Positions 26,956-34,898 of a stretch of 64,000 bases of DNA are shown in pieces. The notes under the pieces are model-generated. The model saw only the letters and a program-made list of their open reading frames with translations, was not told the DNA's origin and did no database searches. The DNA is from Streptomyces sp. R302. Its GTDB lineage: Bacteria > Actinomycetota > Actinomycetes > Streptomycetales > Streptomycetaceae. The position numbers were made by a program, and so were the translations under genes. The DNA lies in contig NZ_JABBGE010000004.1 in NCBI RefSeq assembly GCF_012927245.1, positions 372,001 through 436,000 of the forward strand. The letters are read 5' to 3'. Each line of letters opens with the position of its first letter. Position 1 is the first letter of the stretch.

Positions 26956-27053
26956 CCTCCTGTGCGTGCGGCGACTGCCTTCGTCCGGCGGGTTGGGTAC
27001 TTGAGGATCCTGTGCCTTGTGCGGCGTGTGGGCAATAGGTCCATCTGCCCATG
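26956..27053 (-). promoter_or_regulatory. Promoter-leader module copy 2 (flavin reductase)
   Basis: Minus-strand order matches copy 1: CATGGGCAGATGGACCTA, -35 TTGCCC (27030-27035), 17 bp, -10 CAGGAT (27007-27012), about 45 bases, AGGAGG. TGGGCA and TGCCCA form an inverted repeat around the upstream element. Here the AGGAGG is not followed by a good start codon; the flavin reductase starts about 140 bases further on. The shared layout indicates co-regulation of the two genes. Confidence 0.62.
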
Positions 27054-27471
27054 GTGTTTCCGGCCGACTGCGTCCTCGGATCCGTCCCGGCGGCTCTGCC
27101 CGTGCGCTCGGCCGGTCCCCGGACCGGCGCCGGTCTCGACATCCTGCGCGCGCACGTCGGCCGAGGGCCGGTCGACCGCGTGCTCCCGGCGGTCGGCCGT
27201 GCCGTCCTCCCCGCCGCTCGTCCGGGGCGGCGACTTCTCCGTCGGGCCGGCCGTGCGCCCATGCGTCCGAGGCGTCGGAGGCTGGGACTTTGGTCCTATT
27301 CTGGCCAGGCTGCGCTCGTGCGAGGCTGTGGCAGCGTAAAAGCGTGTGGGGGCCCTATCCGGAATTCGAGTTCTGGATTCTTTCTTCGGTTTCGAAAGGC
27401 CCGCCGTTGTCGTCGACCGGTCGCCCGATCGGCCACAGCCATGAAACCTGTGCAACGTAAGGACGACCTTC
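27054..27471. other. 418-base leader region of the plus-strand cluster operon
   Basis: No supported gene. It must contain the promoter for ATP-grasp ligase 2 and the genes after it. Base composition falls near 27285-27400 (TTTGGTCCTATTC, AATTCGAGTTCTGGATTC), where the promoter is likely. I could not assign boxes with confidence. GGTCCTATTC resembles the GACCTATTG core of the two minus-strand modules but lacks the rest of the pattern. Confidence 0.45.
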
Positions 27472-28713
27472 ATGTCCGAAGCAATCCTGTTCCTTACTCG
27501 ATGGCCCCTGTACGAGGACGAGCGCCGTTGGGAGAATCGCCTCGCCGCTCCCGCCGTCGTCTTCGACCCGGAGACCGACCGGGTCACGTACGTGTGTGAC
27601 GAGGGCGGTCGCAGCGGGGTGCCCGACGGCGCCGAACGGGTCCACGTCGTGACGGACTTCGACGATCTGGACGCCGTGCTGGAGGTCGTCGACGCCGTCG
27701 TCCGGGACGAGGGCCCGTTCGACCACGTCATCGGCTTCTCCGAAATGCTCCTCGACCTCGCGGCGGCCCTGCGTGAGCGGTACGGCATCCCGGGCGCCGG
27801 CGTGGAGGAGACCTCCAGGTTCCGGGACAAGACCGTCATGAAGGAGACGCTGTCCCGGGCCGGCCTGCGGGTGCCGCGTTGGGCGTCCTGCCGCACCGAG
27901 GAGCAGGTCCTGACGGTCGCCGAGGAGTTCGGCTACCCGGTGATCGTCAAGCCGGTGCGAGGAGCGTCCAGTCAGGGGGTGCGCGAGATCGCCTCGGCCG
28001 AGGAGCTGCGGGCGCTCTGCGCCGGACAGGACCTGAGCGGCCTGGAGATCGAGGAGTTCGTCCAGGGGGAGGTCCTGCACGTCGACGGAGTGCTGGACGC
28101 GGAGGGCAAGCCTCTCTTCCTGTGCACCTCGCGCTACACCTCCACCTGCCTGGACTTCGAGCGTCTGGGGGAACCGCTCGGCTCCGTCTTCCAGACGGAC
28201 GCCGCGGTGCGCGGCCGCTGCGAGGACTTCGCCGTGCGCTGCCTGACCGCGCTCGGTCTGCGCAGCTCCGCCTTCCACCTGGAACTCTTCGACACCGGCG
28301 ACGAGTTGGTGTTCCTTGAGGTGGGAGCCCGGGTGCCGGGCGCCGACGTGTCCTATGTCATCGACGACGTGCACGGTGTCAACCTGTTCCGGCTGTGGAC
28401 CGATGTGCTGCTTGGCCGGTCGCCGGACCTGCCGGTCCCCGACCCGGGGCTGAGCGGCGGGTGGCTGATCATCCCGGGCCCCAGGCCGCTGCCCCAGAAG
28501 GTGACCGCCGCGACCCCCCTGCTCGGTGAAGTGCCCTTCATATACCGGGAGTTGGTGCCAAGGCCGGGTGAGGTCCTGGTGTCCCGACCCGGCTCGTACG
28601 CCACGCTCCAGGGCGGTCGGTTCCTCTTCCGGGGCGGCACCCAGGAGGAGATCGAGGCCGCCGTGCGCCAGGCGCGTGCACGGTACCGCCTGGCGACCGA
28701 GCCGATCTCCTAG
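27472..28713 (+). CDS. ATP-grasp ligase 2
   Basis: 413-aa ATP-grasp protein of the carboxylate-amine/peptide ligase group. The preATP-grasp part covers residues 1-115. The ATP site includes K160 in VIVKPVRGASSQGV and E194/E195 in LEIEEFVQGEVLHVD, with metal ligand E271 and FLEVGARVPGAD, where the usual E-x-N is E283-x-G285. A C-terminal domain of about 110 residues follows. The ATG has AAGGACG upstream. It heads a six-gene same-strand series and is 57 bases from the DUF1611 gene. It probably forms an amide from an amino acid-like acid; partners unknown. Confidence 0.85.
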   Translation: MSEAILFLTRWPLYEDERRWENRLAAPAVVFDPETDRVTYVCDEGGRSGVPDGAERVHVVTDFDDLDAVLEVVDAVVRDEGPFDHVIGFSEMLLDLAAALRERYGIPGAGVEETSRFRDKTVMKETLSRAGLRVPRWASCRTEEQVLTVAEEFGYPVIVKPVRGASSQGVREIASAEELRALCAGQDLSGLEIEEFVQGEVLHVDGVLDAEGKPLFLCTSRYTSTCLDFERLGEPLGSVFQTDAAVRGRCEDFAVRCLTALGLRSSAFHLELFDTGDELVFLEVGARVPGADVSYVIDDVHGVNLFRLWTDVLLGRSPDLPVPDPGLSGGWLIIPGPRPLPQKVTAATPLLGEVPFIYRELVPRPGEVLVSRPGSYATLQGGRFLFRGGTQEEIEAAVRQARARYRLATEPIS

Positions 28714-28770
28714 AACACCCGAGCATCTCGTGCCGTCGACAACCGAACCATCGAGTCCGTGGAGGAACAC

Positions 28771-29865
28771 GTGGGTCAGCTGAGCCATGCGGAGCTGGTC
28801 GAGAAGAAATTCGTGCTGTTCGCCGAAGGCTGCTTCGGGGTCTTCACGAGCAAGATCGCGGCCTCGCTGATCCGCTACAACGGGGACCGCTGCGTGGCCG
28901 TGATCGACAGCCGCAAGGCCGGTCGCACCGTTCAGGAAGTCCTCGGATACGGTGGCCCGATCCCGATCGTCTCCCACGTCGACCAGGCGCTGAACCTGAG
29001 CCCCGAGGTCATGATCATCGGCAAGGGCCTGCATTCGGCCGAACTCCCCTCCGCCTGGAGGCACCACATCCTCGCGGCCGTCCAGAACGGCCTTCACCTG
29101 GTCAATTCGATCCACTACCGCCTCAACGACGACCCGGACATCGCCCGTGCCGTCCGTGAGAAGGGCGTCACCGTCTGGGAGACCAAGGACGCCCCGCCCG
29201 TCCCGCTCAACCGGGCCCGCGTCCTGGACCTGGACACCTGGGTGATCCACACCTGCGGCAGCGACTCCAACATCGGCAAGAAGACCGCCGCCCTGGAGAT
29301 CTGGAACGAGGCCAACCGCCGCGGCATCCCCACCGGCTTCGCGGCCACCGGCCAGAGCGGCATGCTGATCTCGGGCCACGGTGTGGCGGTCGACGGTGTG
29401 CCCGGCGACTTCATGGGCGGCGCCGTCGAGCAGGTCGTCCTGGAGGCGGCGGCCGGCAAGGAGTGGGTGGTCGTTGAGGGGCAGGGTTCCCTCAACCACA
29501 TAGGGTTCAGCAGCGTCGCCCTCGCCATTCTCCACGGTTCCCTGCCGAACGCCCTGGTCTTCTGCCACCGCCTCGGCGCCGAGCGCACCAAGGTCTGGGA
29601 GACGCCCATCATCCCCATTCCCGAGCTCATCCGCATGAACGAGGAGCTCACCGTCTTCGAACGTCCCGCCAAGGTCGCCGCCGTCAGCGTCAACAGCTTC
29701 GGCTTCACCGAGGAGGACTACCGCCGCGAGGCCGAGAAGCTGGAGGCCGACACCGGGCTGCCCGTCGTCGACCCGCTCCGTGAGGGCGGTGCCGCCCAGC
29801 TCGTGGACATCCTGCGTGCCCATCAGCGCGAGACCGCCGACCGGCGGGCGACCCGTCTGCGGTGA
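28771..29865 (+). CDS. DUF1611 P-loop protein
   Basis: 364-aa protein of the DUF1611 family: an N-terminal Rossmann-like domain (FVLFAEGCFGVFTSKIAASL, then VIDSRKAGRT) and a C-terminal P-loop NTPase-like domain. Its nucleotide loop is CGSDSNIGKKTAA (G163-T172) and its Walker B-like strand is EWVVVEGQGSLNH. A related protein, DgcN, is reported as an N-acyltransferase in D-glutamate breakdown, but family members differ and the role here is open. GTG at 28771 is chosen because GGAGG lies five bases upstream; a GTG four codons earlier overlaps that site. Flanked by two ATP-grasp ligases, it is most likely a tailoring or precursor enzyme. Confidence 0.8.
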   Translation: MGQLSHAELVEKKFVLFAEGCFGVFTSKIAASLIRYNGDRCVAVIDSRKAGRTVQEVLGYGGPIPIVSHVDQALNLSPEVMIIGKGLHSAELPSAWRHHILAAVQNGLHLVNSIHYRLNDDPDIARAVREKGVTVWETKDAPPVPLNRARVLDLDTWVIHTCGSDSNIGKKTAALEIWNEANRRGIPTGFAATGQSGMLISGHGVAVDGVPGDFMGGAVEQVVLEAAAGKEWVVVEGQGSLNHIGFSSVALAILHGSLPNALVFCHRLGAERTKVWETPIIPIPELIRMNEELTVFERPAKVAAVSVNSFGFTEEDYRREAEKLEADTGLPVVDPLREGGAAQLVDILRAHQRETADRRATRLR

Positions 29866-29897
29866 GGGTGGATCCGGAACTTCAAGGAGACGCACAG

Positions 29898-31214
29898 ATG
29901 AAGAGGGCGATCCTGCTCCTCCTGCACATGGGCAAGTCGTACACCGAGGAGATCGCCGCGGCCGCCGCGGGGCTCGACCTCGCCCTGGTCGGCCTCAGCT
30001 CCCGGCCGGAGACGCCGGAGGTCGTCGACGAGGCACGCCGCCACCTGGCGGACTGCCTGGTCACCGAGGAAGCCGAACTGAGCTCCGGCGACGTCGAGAA
30101 GGCCACCCGTGAACTCGCCGACCGGGGCTATCGGGTCGAGGCCGTCCTGGCCAGCTTCGAGGGCTACCGGCTCCTCATGGCCGAGTTCAACGAGAGGCTC
30201 GGCGCGCGCGACTCCACCGAGGCCGCCCTGCGCCTCTGCCTCGACAAGTACGAATTGCGCCGCCACCTCCTCGCCGAGGGGCTGAGCGAGGTCCGGGTCG
30301 ACCGGATCGCGCCCGGCGCGATACCCGAACTCGACCCCTCCACACGCTGGTTCGTCAAGCCGGTGCGCGGCGCCTCGTCGTTCGCGACCTTCGTCCTGGA
30401 CGACGTGGCCGACCTCGCCGACCTGCCCGCGCTCCAGCAGCAGATGCGTGCCGACCGGCGCATGAAGGCGATCTTCATGGACCGGTACGACTTCCTCGTC
30501 GAAGAGTACGTGGAGGGGCCGGAGTTCAGCTTCGAGACCGTCGTCCTCGACGGACGGGTCCATCACCTGTGCGTCCACGAGAAGGCCCGTGTGGAACGCC
30601 TGGAGCGGACCACCCTGGAGGGGATGTCGGTCAGCCCGCCCGCGAGCGTCGACCGGGAGCTCGTCCTGGAGGGGGCCGACCACGTCACCCGCTGCCTCGC
30701 CGCGCTGCAGGGCCTCGGGCTGACCGCCGGCGTCTTCCACATCGAGGTCAAGTACTGGGAGTCGAGGAAGCGCTGGGAGATCATCGAGATCAACCCCCGG
30801 ATGGGCGGCAGTCTCATCAATCCCAGCACCCAGACCGTCACCGGGTGCTCCCTCCTCGACCTGTGGACCGAGTCCCTGCTGCTGCCCGACAGCGAGCGGG
30901 ACGCCTTCTGCGACCGGCTCACCGGGGTGTCCCAGGTGGAGGCCCTGCGCACCGGAGCGCCCACCCGGGCGACCGTCTTCCTCAGCACGTACGGGGAGAA
31001 GGGGCGGACCGTCGACGAGATCCGCTTCGAACCGCCCACCCGGCGGCCCCGGATCCTGCGCCTCCACGTGGCGGAAGGAACCGAACTCGACGCGTCCGAC
31101 CGGGGGATCTGTCTGATGGACGCCCTGTGGGACGTCGCGGCCGACGACCTGCAGGCCGAGATCGACTTCCTCGACCGGCACGCGGCGGAGCACTTCCACG
31201 TGCGCTACCGCTGA
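29898..31214 (+). CDS. ATP-grasp ligase 3
   Basis: 438-aa ATP-grasp enzyme. K154 in WFVKPVRGASSFAT and E202/E203 in FLVEEYVEGPEFSFE bind ATP, and E283 together with E297-I-N299 in WEIIEINPRMGGS bind metal. This is the only one of the three ligases here with the canonical E-x-N. The last 130 residues form the typical C-terminal subdomain. AAGGAGAC sits eight bases before the ATG, and the gene follows DUF1611 by 32 bases. It likely couples a carboxylate to an amine; having three different ligases suggests at least two or three amide-forming steps. Confidence 0.87.
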   Translation: MKRAILLLLHMGKSYTEEIAAAAAGLDLALVGLSSRPETPEVVDEARRHLADCLVTEEAELSSGDVEKATRELADRGYRVEAVLASFEGYRLLMAEFNERLGARDSTEAALRLCLDKYELRRHLLAEGLSEVRVDRIAPGAIPELDPSTRWFVKPVRGASSFATFVLDDVADLADLPALQQQMRADRRMKAIFMDRYDFLVEEYVEGPEFSFETVVLDGRVHHLCVHEKARVERLERTTLEGMSVSPPASVDRELVLEGADHVTRCLAALQGLGLTAGVFHIEVKYWESRKRWEIIEINPRMGGSLINPSTQTVTGCSLLDLWTESLLLPDSERDAFCDRLTGVSQVEALRTGAPTRATVFLSTYGEKGRTVDEIRFEPPTRRPRILRLHVAEGTELDASDRGICLMDALWDVAADDLQAEIDFLDRHAAEHFHVRYR

Positions 31215-31356
31215 CCCCGGCGGCCCGACCCCGGTCGCCCAGGGCCGTCACGCGGACCGCCCGAGAGCCGGCCGCACCCGTGCCCTGCCGTACACCGACC
31301 CGACCCGACCCGTCCGTGAACGTCCCTCTGCGAACCCTCTTGTGAAGGAGAACGCG

Positions 31357-32109
31357 ATGAACCGCGTGCAGAACACCGGGATCAACCACCCGAAACCGCT
31401 CTTCAACGAGGAGCAGAGCCGCCTGAAGAAGGCCGAGCTCGACCGCTACCTGGACAAGAAGATGGCCGAGTGGAAGGCCACCGTCCCCTTCGCGTCCCAC
31501 CTGTCGCAGCCCGAGCTCCACGAGGCGTACTACCGCCGCACCCTCATCGAGCACGTGTGGCGGATCCGCCTCTCCCGGGTCAGCCAGAGCAAGGCCATCT
31601 ACAAGATCGCTCAGGTCTCGCCCAGGGCCGCCCGCGACTACGCGCAGTACCAGGCCGACGAGATGCTGCACGACAAGCTGTACATCAGCGACGCCGAGGC
31701 CGCCGGCGTCACGGAGGAAGAGATCCTGGCGACCGAGCCCTACCTCTCGACCCGCCTCTTCGAGGGCTTCTTCTACTACGCCCTGGAGCACGAGTCGGCC
31801 CTCGCCCCGGTCGTCTCCAACTACCTCGTGGAGTACACCCAGGTCAAGCTCCAGCCCGCCATCGTCGAGAACCTCCAGGAGCAGCTCGGCAAGGAGAGCG
31901 TCAAGGGGCAGGCCGCCCACCTCCACGTCGACTCCACCGAGGACCACTCCCAGGAGATGTGGGACATCCTCCGCCAGCTGATCTTCAGCGAGGAGGACTT
32001 CCAGCGGGTGTTCAAGTACATCGACGACGTCCAGGAGATCCTCGCGATGTTCTTCCGGGAGATCTACGAGGACACCGTCGCCAAGCACGCGCAGCCCGCC
32101 GGGGTCTGA
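31357..32109 (+). CDS. Heme-oxygenase-like diiron oxidase (HDO/CADD-like)
   Basis: 250-aa all-helical protein of the heme-oxygenase-like, iron-containing redox family. Candidate metal ligands lie where the family has them: E102-x-x-H105 in YQADEMLHD, E144/H145 in YYALEHES and a His/Asp-rich helix H188-H197 (HLHVDSTEDH). Known members catalyse N-oxygenation (SznF, RohS), fatty-acid decarboxylation (UndA) or amino-acid cleavage (BesC). Here the reaction cannot be predicted. The ATG is preceded by GAAGGAG. It sits between ATP-grasp ligase 3 and a PhyH oxygenase, as part of a three-oxygenase set. Confidence 0.78.
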   Translation: MNRVQNTGINHPKPLFNEEQSRLKKAELDRYLDKKMAEWKATVPFASHLSQPELHEAYYRRTLIEHVWRIRLSRVSQSKAIYKIAQVSPRAARDYAQYQADEMLHDKLYISDAEAAGVTEEEILATEPYLSTRLFEGFFYYALEHESALAPVVSNYLVEYTQVKLQPAIVENLQEQLGKESVKGQAAHLHVDSTEDHSQEMWDILRQLIFSEEDFQRVFKYIDDVQEILAMFFREIYEDTVAKHAQPAGV

Positions 32110-32230
32110 CCCTCGGGTCCCGGACCCACACCGGTGTGACAGGGCGAGCACACGGGGATCTCGTGAGCCCGAGGAGTGAACCGGTCGGGACCGCCACGGG
32201 GGCGATCGGTGCCCGCCCGAAGCCGCCGCT

Positions 32231-32261
32231 GGTCCACCGGGCCGTTCTCGGCCGGTGGACC
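32231..32261 (+). terminator. Hairpin between the HDO and PhyH genes
   Basis: GGTCCACCGG and CCGGTGGACC form a perfect 10-bp stem with an 11-base loop, 57 bases before the PhyH start. It may act as an attenuator or mRNA-end stabiliser inside the operon. No T-tract. Confidence 0.45.
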
Positions 32262-32317
32262 CGGCGCCGACCGCACCTCCAGCACACCTCCGACGTCCAG
32301 CAGAGAGGAATCCGTGA

Positions 32318-33205
32318 ATGTCCGCACCCGACACGGCCGCCTTCGTCAAGGAGTACCGCGAGAACGGCTTCGCGGTCGCCGAGCAGCTTTTCGGCCCGAG
32401 TGAGGTCGCCGAGCTCAACACCGCCATCACCGAGATCCTGAACGTCTCGGACGTCGGCTCCGTCGCCGAGGTGGAGCCGGGCGACAACGGTCTGGCCCGC
32501 CGGATCTGGTCGCCCACCAAGCAGCACGGCGCGTTCGAGCGGGCCGCCGCCCACCCGATCCTGCTCGACCACGTCGAGGCGCTCATCGGCCCCGACATCC
32601 TGTTCCACTACAGCAAGCTCCACCTCAAGGCCCCGAAGGTGGGCAGTGTCGTGGAGTGGCACCAGGACTTCGCCTACTACCCCCACACCAACACCGACCT
32701 GGTGACGGCCCTCGTCTACCTGGACGACACCACGGTGGAGAACTCCGCCCTCCAGGCTGTCCCGGGCTCCCACCTGCGCGGCCTCGCCGACCACTACGTC
32801 GACGGCTTCTTCCGGGGCAAGGTGACGGGCGCCGACGCCCCGGACCCGTCGCTCGCCGTGGCCATCGAGGCGCCGGCCGGCAGCGTGGTCTTCATCCACC
32901 CCCTGCTCCTGCACTACTCCTCCCCGAACCGCTCCGACCGGTACCGCCGGGCCTTCCTGCCGGCCTACCGGGCTGCCGACGCCTACCCGATCCACTTCGG
33001 CGCGCACGCCGGCCACAACGAGGCCGGAGTGAAGCTGCTGCGTGGCAACGTGTCGGACACGGCACGCGTGGAGGCCGGGGCGTGGCGCCTTCCGCTGGCC
33101 GAGCGCCCCTTCGGTTCGCTCTTCCAGCTCCAGGAAGGCGCTCAGGTCGGCACGCCGGCCACCGGGTACGCCACATTGGACGGCGGTCAAGCGACCGCTT
33201 CGTGA
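32318..33205 (+). CDS. PhyH-family Fe(II)/2-oxoglutarate oxygenase
   Basis: 295-aa phytanoyl-CoA dioxygenase-family protein. The iron ligands H115 and D117 (EWHQDF) and distal H199 (HYSSPNRSDRYR) form the HxD...H facial triad, and the arginine of that last segment (R208 or R210) should bind 2-oxoglutarate. VYLDDTTVENSALQAVPGSH is the typical strand between them. Family members hydroxylate, halogenate-like or desaturate small molecules; here tailoring of the cluster product or of an amino-acid precursor is likely. GAGGAA precedes the ATG. A strong hairpin begins directly after the stop codon. Confidence 0.87.
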   Translation: MSAPDTAAFVKEYRENGFAVAEQLFGPSEVAELNTAITEILNVSDVGSVAEVEPGDNGLARRIWSPTKQHGAFERAAAHPILLDHVEALIGPDILFHYSKLHLKAPKVGSVVEWHQDFAYYPHTNTDLVTALVYLDDTTVENSALQAVPGSHLRGLADHYVDGFFRGKVTGADAPDPSLAVAIEAPAGSVVFIHPLLLHYSSPNRSDRYRRAFLPAYRAADAYPIHFGAHAGHNEAGVKLLRGNVSDTARVEAGAWRLPLAERPFGSLFQLQEGAQVGTPATGYATLDGGQATAS

Positions 33206-33238
33206 GCACGCCCGGACGCGACGGTCGTCCGGGCGTGC
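33206..33238 (+). terminator. Terminator-like hairpin directly after the PhyH stop
   Basis: GCACGCCCGGACG and CGTCCGGGCGTGC form a perfect 13-bp stem with a seven-base loop starting at the base after the TGA. It would end or attenuate the plus-strand cluster transcript before the monooxygenase gene. Confidence 0.65.
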
Positions 33239-33442
33239 CCGCGGGGTGGCGCGGGCGGGGAACTCCCCGCCCGCGGTCCCGGCACGATCGCGCCCTCGCT
33301 CTCCTCGCGGCCCGGCACGGTGGTGCCGGCACGGCCTGTCTCGCCGCATTCCTGACCGGCCGGGGCATCCACCGGACCGCCGTCCGCGCGGGTCCTGACG
33401 GAGCAAGACCATTCAGACGTCGAGTGATCGGAAAGTGAGAAC

Positions 33443-34546
33443 GTGGTCGACACCAGCTTGTCAAGCCAACAGCAGCCGGACTCGAACGAGCTGAGAGTGC
33501 ACTGGAACTCACCGCTCAGCGGGCAGCAGAAGGCGTCCGGGAAGTACCAGACCGGCCAGTTCGACTTCGACGCGGTCGTCGACTTCGCGCAGGAGGCGGA
33601 CTCCCTGGGTGTCGACTCGCTCCTCATGGGGATCGGGTCCCACATGCCTGATCCGCTTCCGGTGCTCGGCGCTCTGGTCCGCGAGACCCGGCGCGTCAAG
33701 TTCCTCCTCGCCTATCGTCCCGGACTGATCTCACCGACGCTCTTCACCCAGGTGATCAACACGGTCTCGTGGATGTCGGACGGGCGGATATCCCTGAACC
33801 TGGTCGCCGGCACCTCCCCGGCCGAACAGGCGTATTACGGAGACTTCCTCGCGCACGACGACCGCTACGCGCGCTCCAACGAGTTCCTCGACATCCTTCA
33901 CCGATTCTGGCGCGGCGAGAAGCCACTGTCCTACAAGGGCGAGCACTACCGCATCGAGGACGCGCAGATCGGCCTGGGGTACAAGGGCGGAAGCCGCCCG
34001 GAGATCTACATCAGCGGGGCGTCCGACGTGGCACAGCAGACCGCCGTGGAACACGGCGACTGCTGGCTCCGGTACGGCGACACCCCCGAAGGAATGGCCG
34101 CGGCGGCGAAGCCCGTCCTGGCGCAGGGCGGCCGTGTGGGGACCCGTATGCACGTGCTGGCGAGAGAGACCCGCGCCGAAGCGCTGGCGGATCTCGCCGC
34201 ACTGATGGGCGAGCCCGACGAGAAGCAGCGGGAAATGATCGCGGCCGCGGTGTCCTCCTCCGATTCCGTGGCGGTGAAGACCTCCTTCCGGCTGGCCGAG
34301 ACCGCGGAAGCCGACTGGATCTCACCCATGCTGTTCTCCGGCGCCGTGGCCTATCGCGGGGGGCCGGCCCTCTGCGTGGTGGGCAGCTACGAGGAAGTCG
34401 CGGCGTATCTGTACGAGTACAAGGCGGCCGGGATCAGCGAGTTCATCTTCTCCGGCTGGCCGACCCGTGACGAGATGCGGATCTTCTACACCCGCGTCCT
34501 GCCGCTGCTGCGCGAGCACGAACGCGCCGGGCGAGGGAACCGCTGA
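33443..34546 (+). CDS. SsuD-like LLM flavin monooxygenase
   Basis: 367-aa luciferase-like monooxygenase of the alkanesulfonate monooxygenase subgroup. Features are VHWNSPLSG at the N-terminus, SLLMGIGSHMPDPLPVLGALVRETRRVKFLLAYRPG folding into the TIM barrel, and the SsuD-type run ISLNLVAGTSPAEQAYYGDF with HDDRYARSNEFLDI. It needs reduced FMN, most likely from the flavin reductase in the same cluster. Possible chemistry includes C-S or C-N bond oxidation or N-hydroxylation. The GTG start has GTGAGA upstream. The strong hairpin 200 bases ahead suggests its own promoter. It is the last cluster gene on this side. Confidence 0.85.
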   Translation: MVDTSLSSQQQPDSNELRVHWNSPLSGQQKASGKYQTGQFDFDAVVDFAQEADSLGVDSLLMGIGSHMPDPLPVLGALVRETRRVKFLLAYRPGLISPTLFTQVINTVSWMSDGRISLNLVAGTSPAEQAYYGDFLAHDDRYARSNEFLDILHRFWRGEKPLSYKGEHYRIEDAQIGLGYKGGSRPEIYISGASDVAQQTAVEHGDCWLRYGDTPEGMAAAAKPVLAQGGRVGTRMHVLARETRAEALADLAALMGEPDEKQREMIAAAVSSSDSVAVKTSFRLAETAEADWISPMLFSGAVAYRGGPALCVVGSYEEVAAYLYEYKAAGISEFIFSGWPTRDEMRIFYTRVLPLLREHERAGRGNR

Positions 34547-34898
34547 TACACGCGTCGCTTCCGGGCCGCGGCTTCGGTGCTGTGGCGAGGGGCCGTTCGG
34601 GCGAGGGCGATGCAGGGCCGCGGCCCGTACCGGCGTCCGCTCGCCGGCCGAGGAGGCGCGGAGGACGGCTTCGGGCCGGGGCCGGGGTTCCGCCCCTGGC
34701 CGCGGCCGGCCGCCGCACCCGCGGACAGTACGCGTCGCCGCCCGGCACGTCCGGCAGAGCGCCCTCCGTGGACGGCGGCCACGGAGGGACACGACCCGGC
34801 GGCGCGGGGCCCCCGCCGCCGGGCCCACGGGCGGCAGAAGGCCCGCGGCGCTCACCCCGGCGATGTGTCGTCCCATGACGGATGAGAGGGTCTGACGG
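34547..34898. other. 352-base gap at the cluster edge
   Basis: Very GC-rich sequence without a supported gene on either strand; open frames here are arginine/glycine-rich artefacts. No repeat, tRNA or insertion-sequence end was found. It separates the putative biosynthetic cluster from the PcaL-type gene and should carry the latter's promoter. Confidence 0.5.

Noticed and set aside
18841..34546. Assignment of the cluster as a nikkomycin/polyoxin-type nucleoside pathway
   Set aside because: EPSPS-, HisC- and ATP-grasp-like proteins are shared, but no NikJ-like radical SAM enzyme or nucleotide-modifying gene is present.
18841..34546. Graspetide (ATP-grasp RiPP) cluster
   Set aside because: The ligases have the layout of amino acid/carboxylate-amine ligases rather than RimK-like graspetide enzymes, and no precursor with a TxxxTxxxExxDxD-like core was found.
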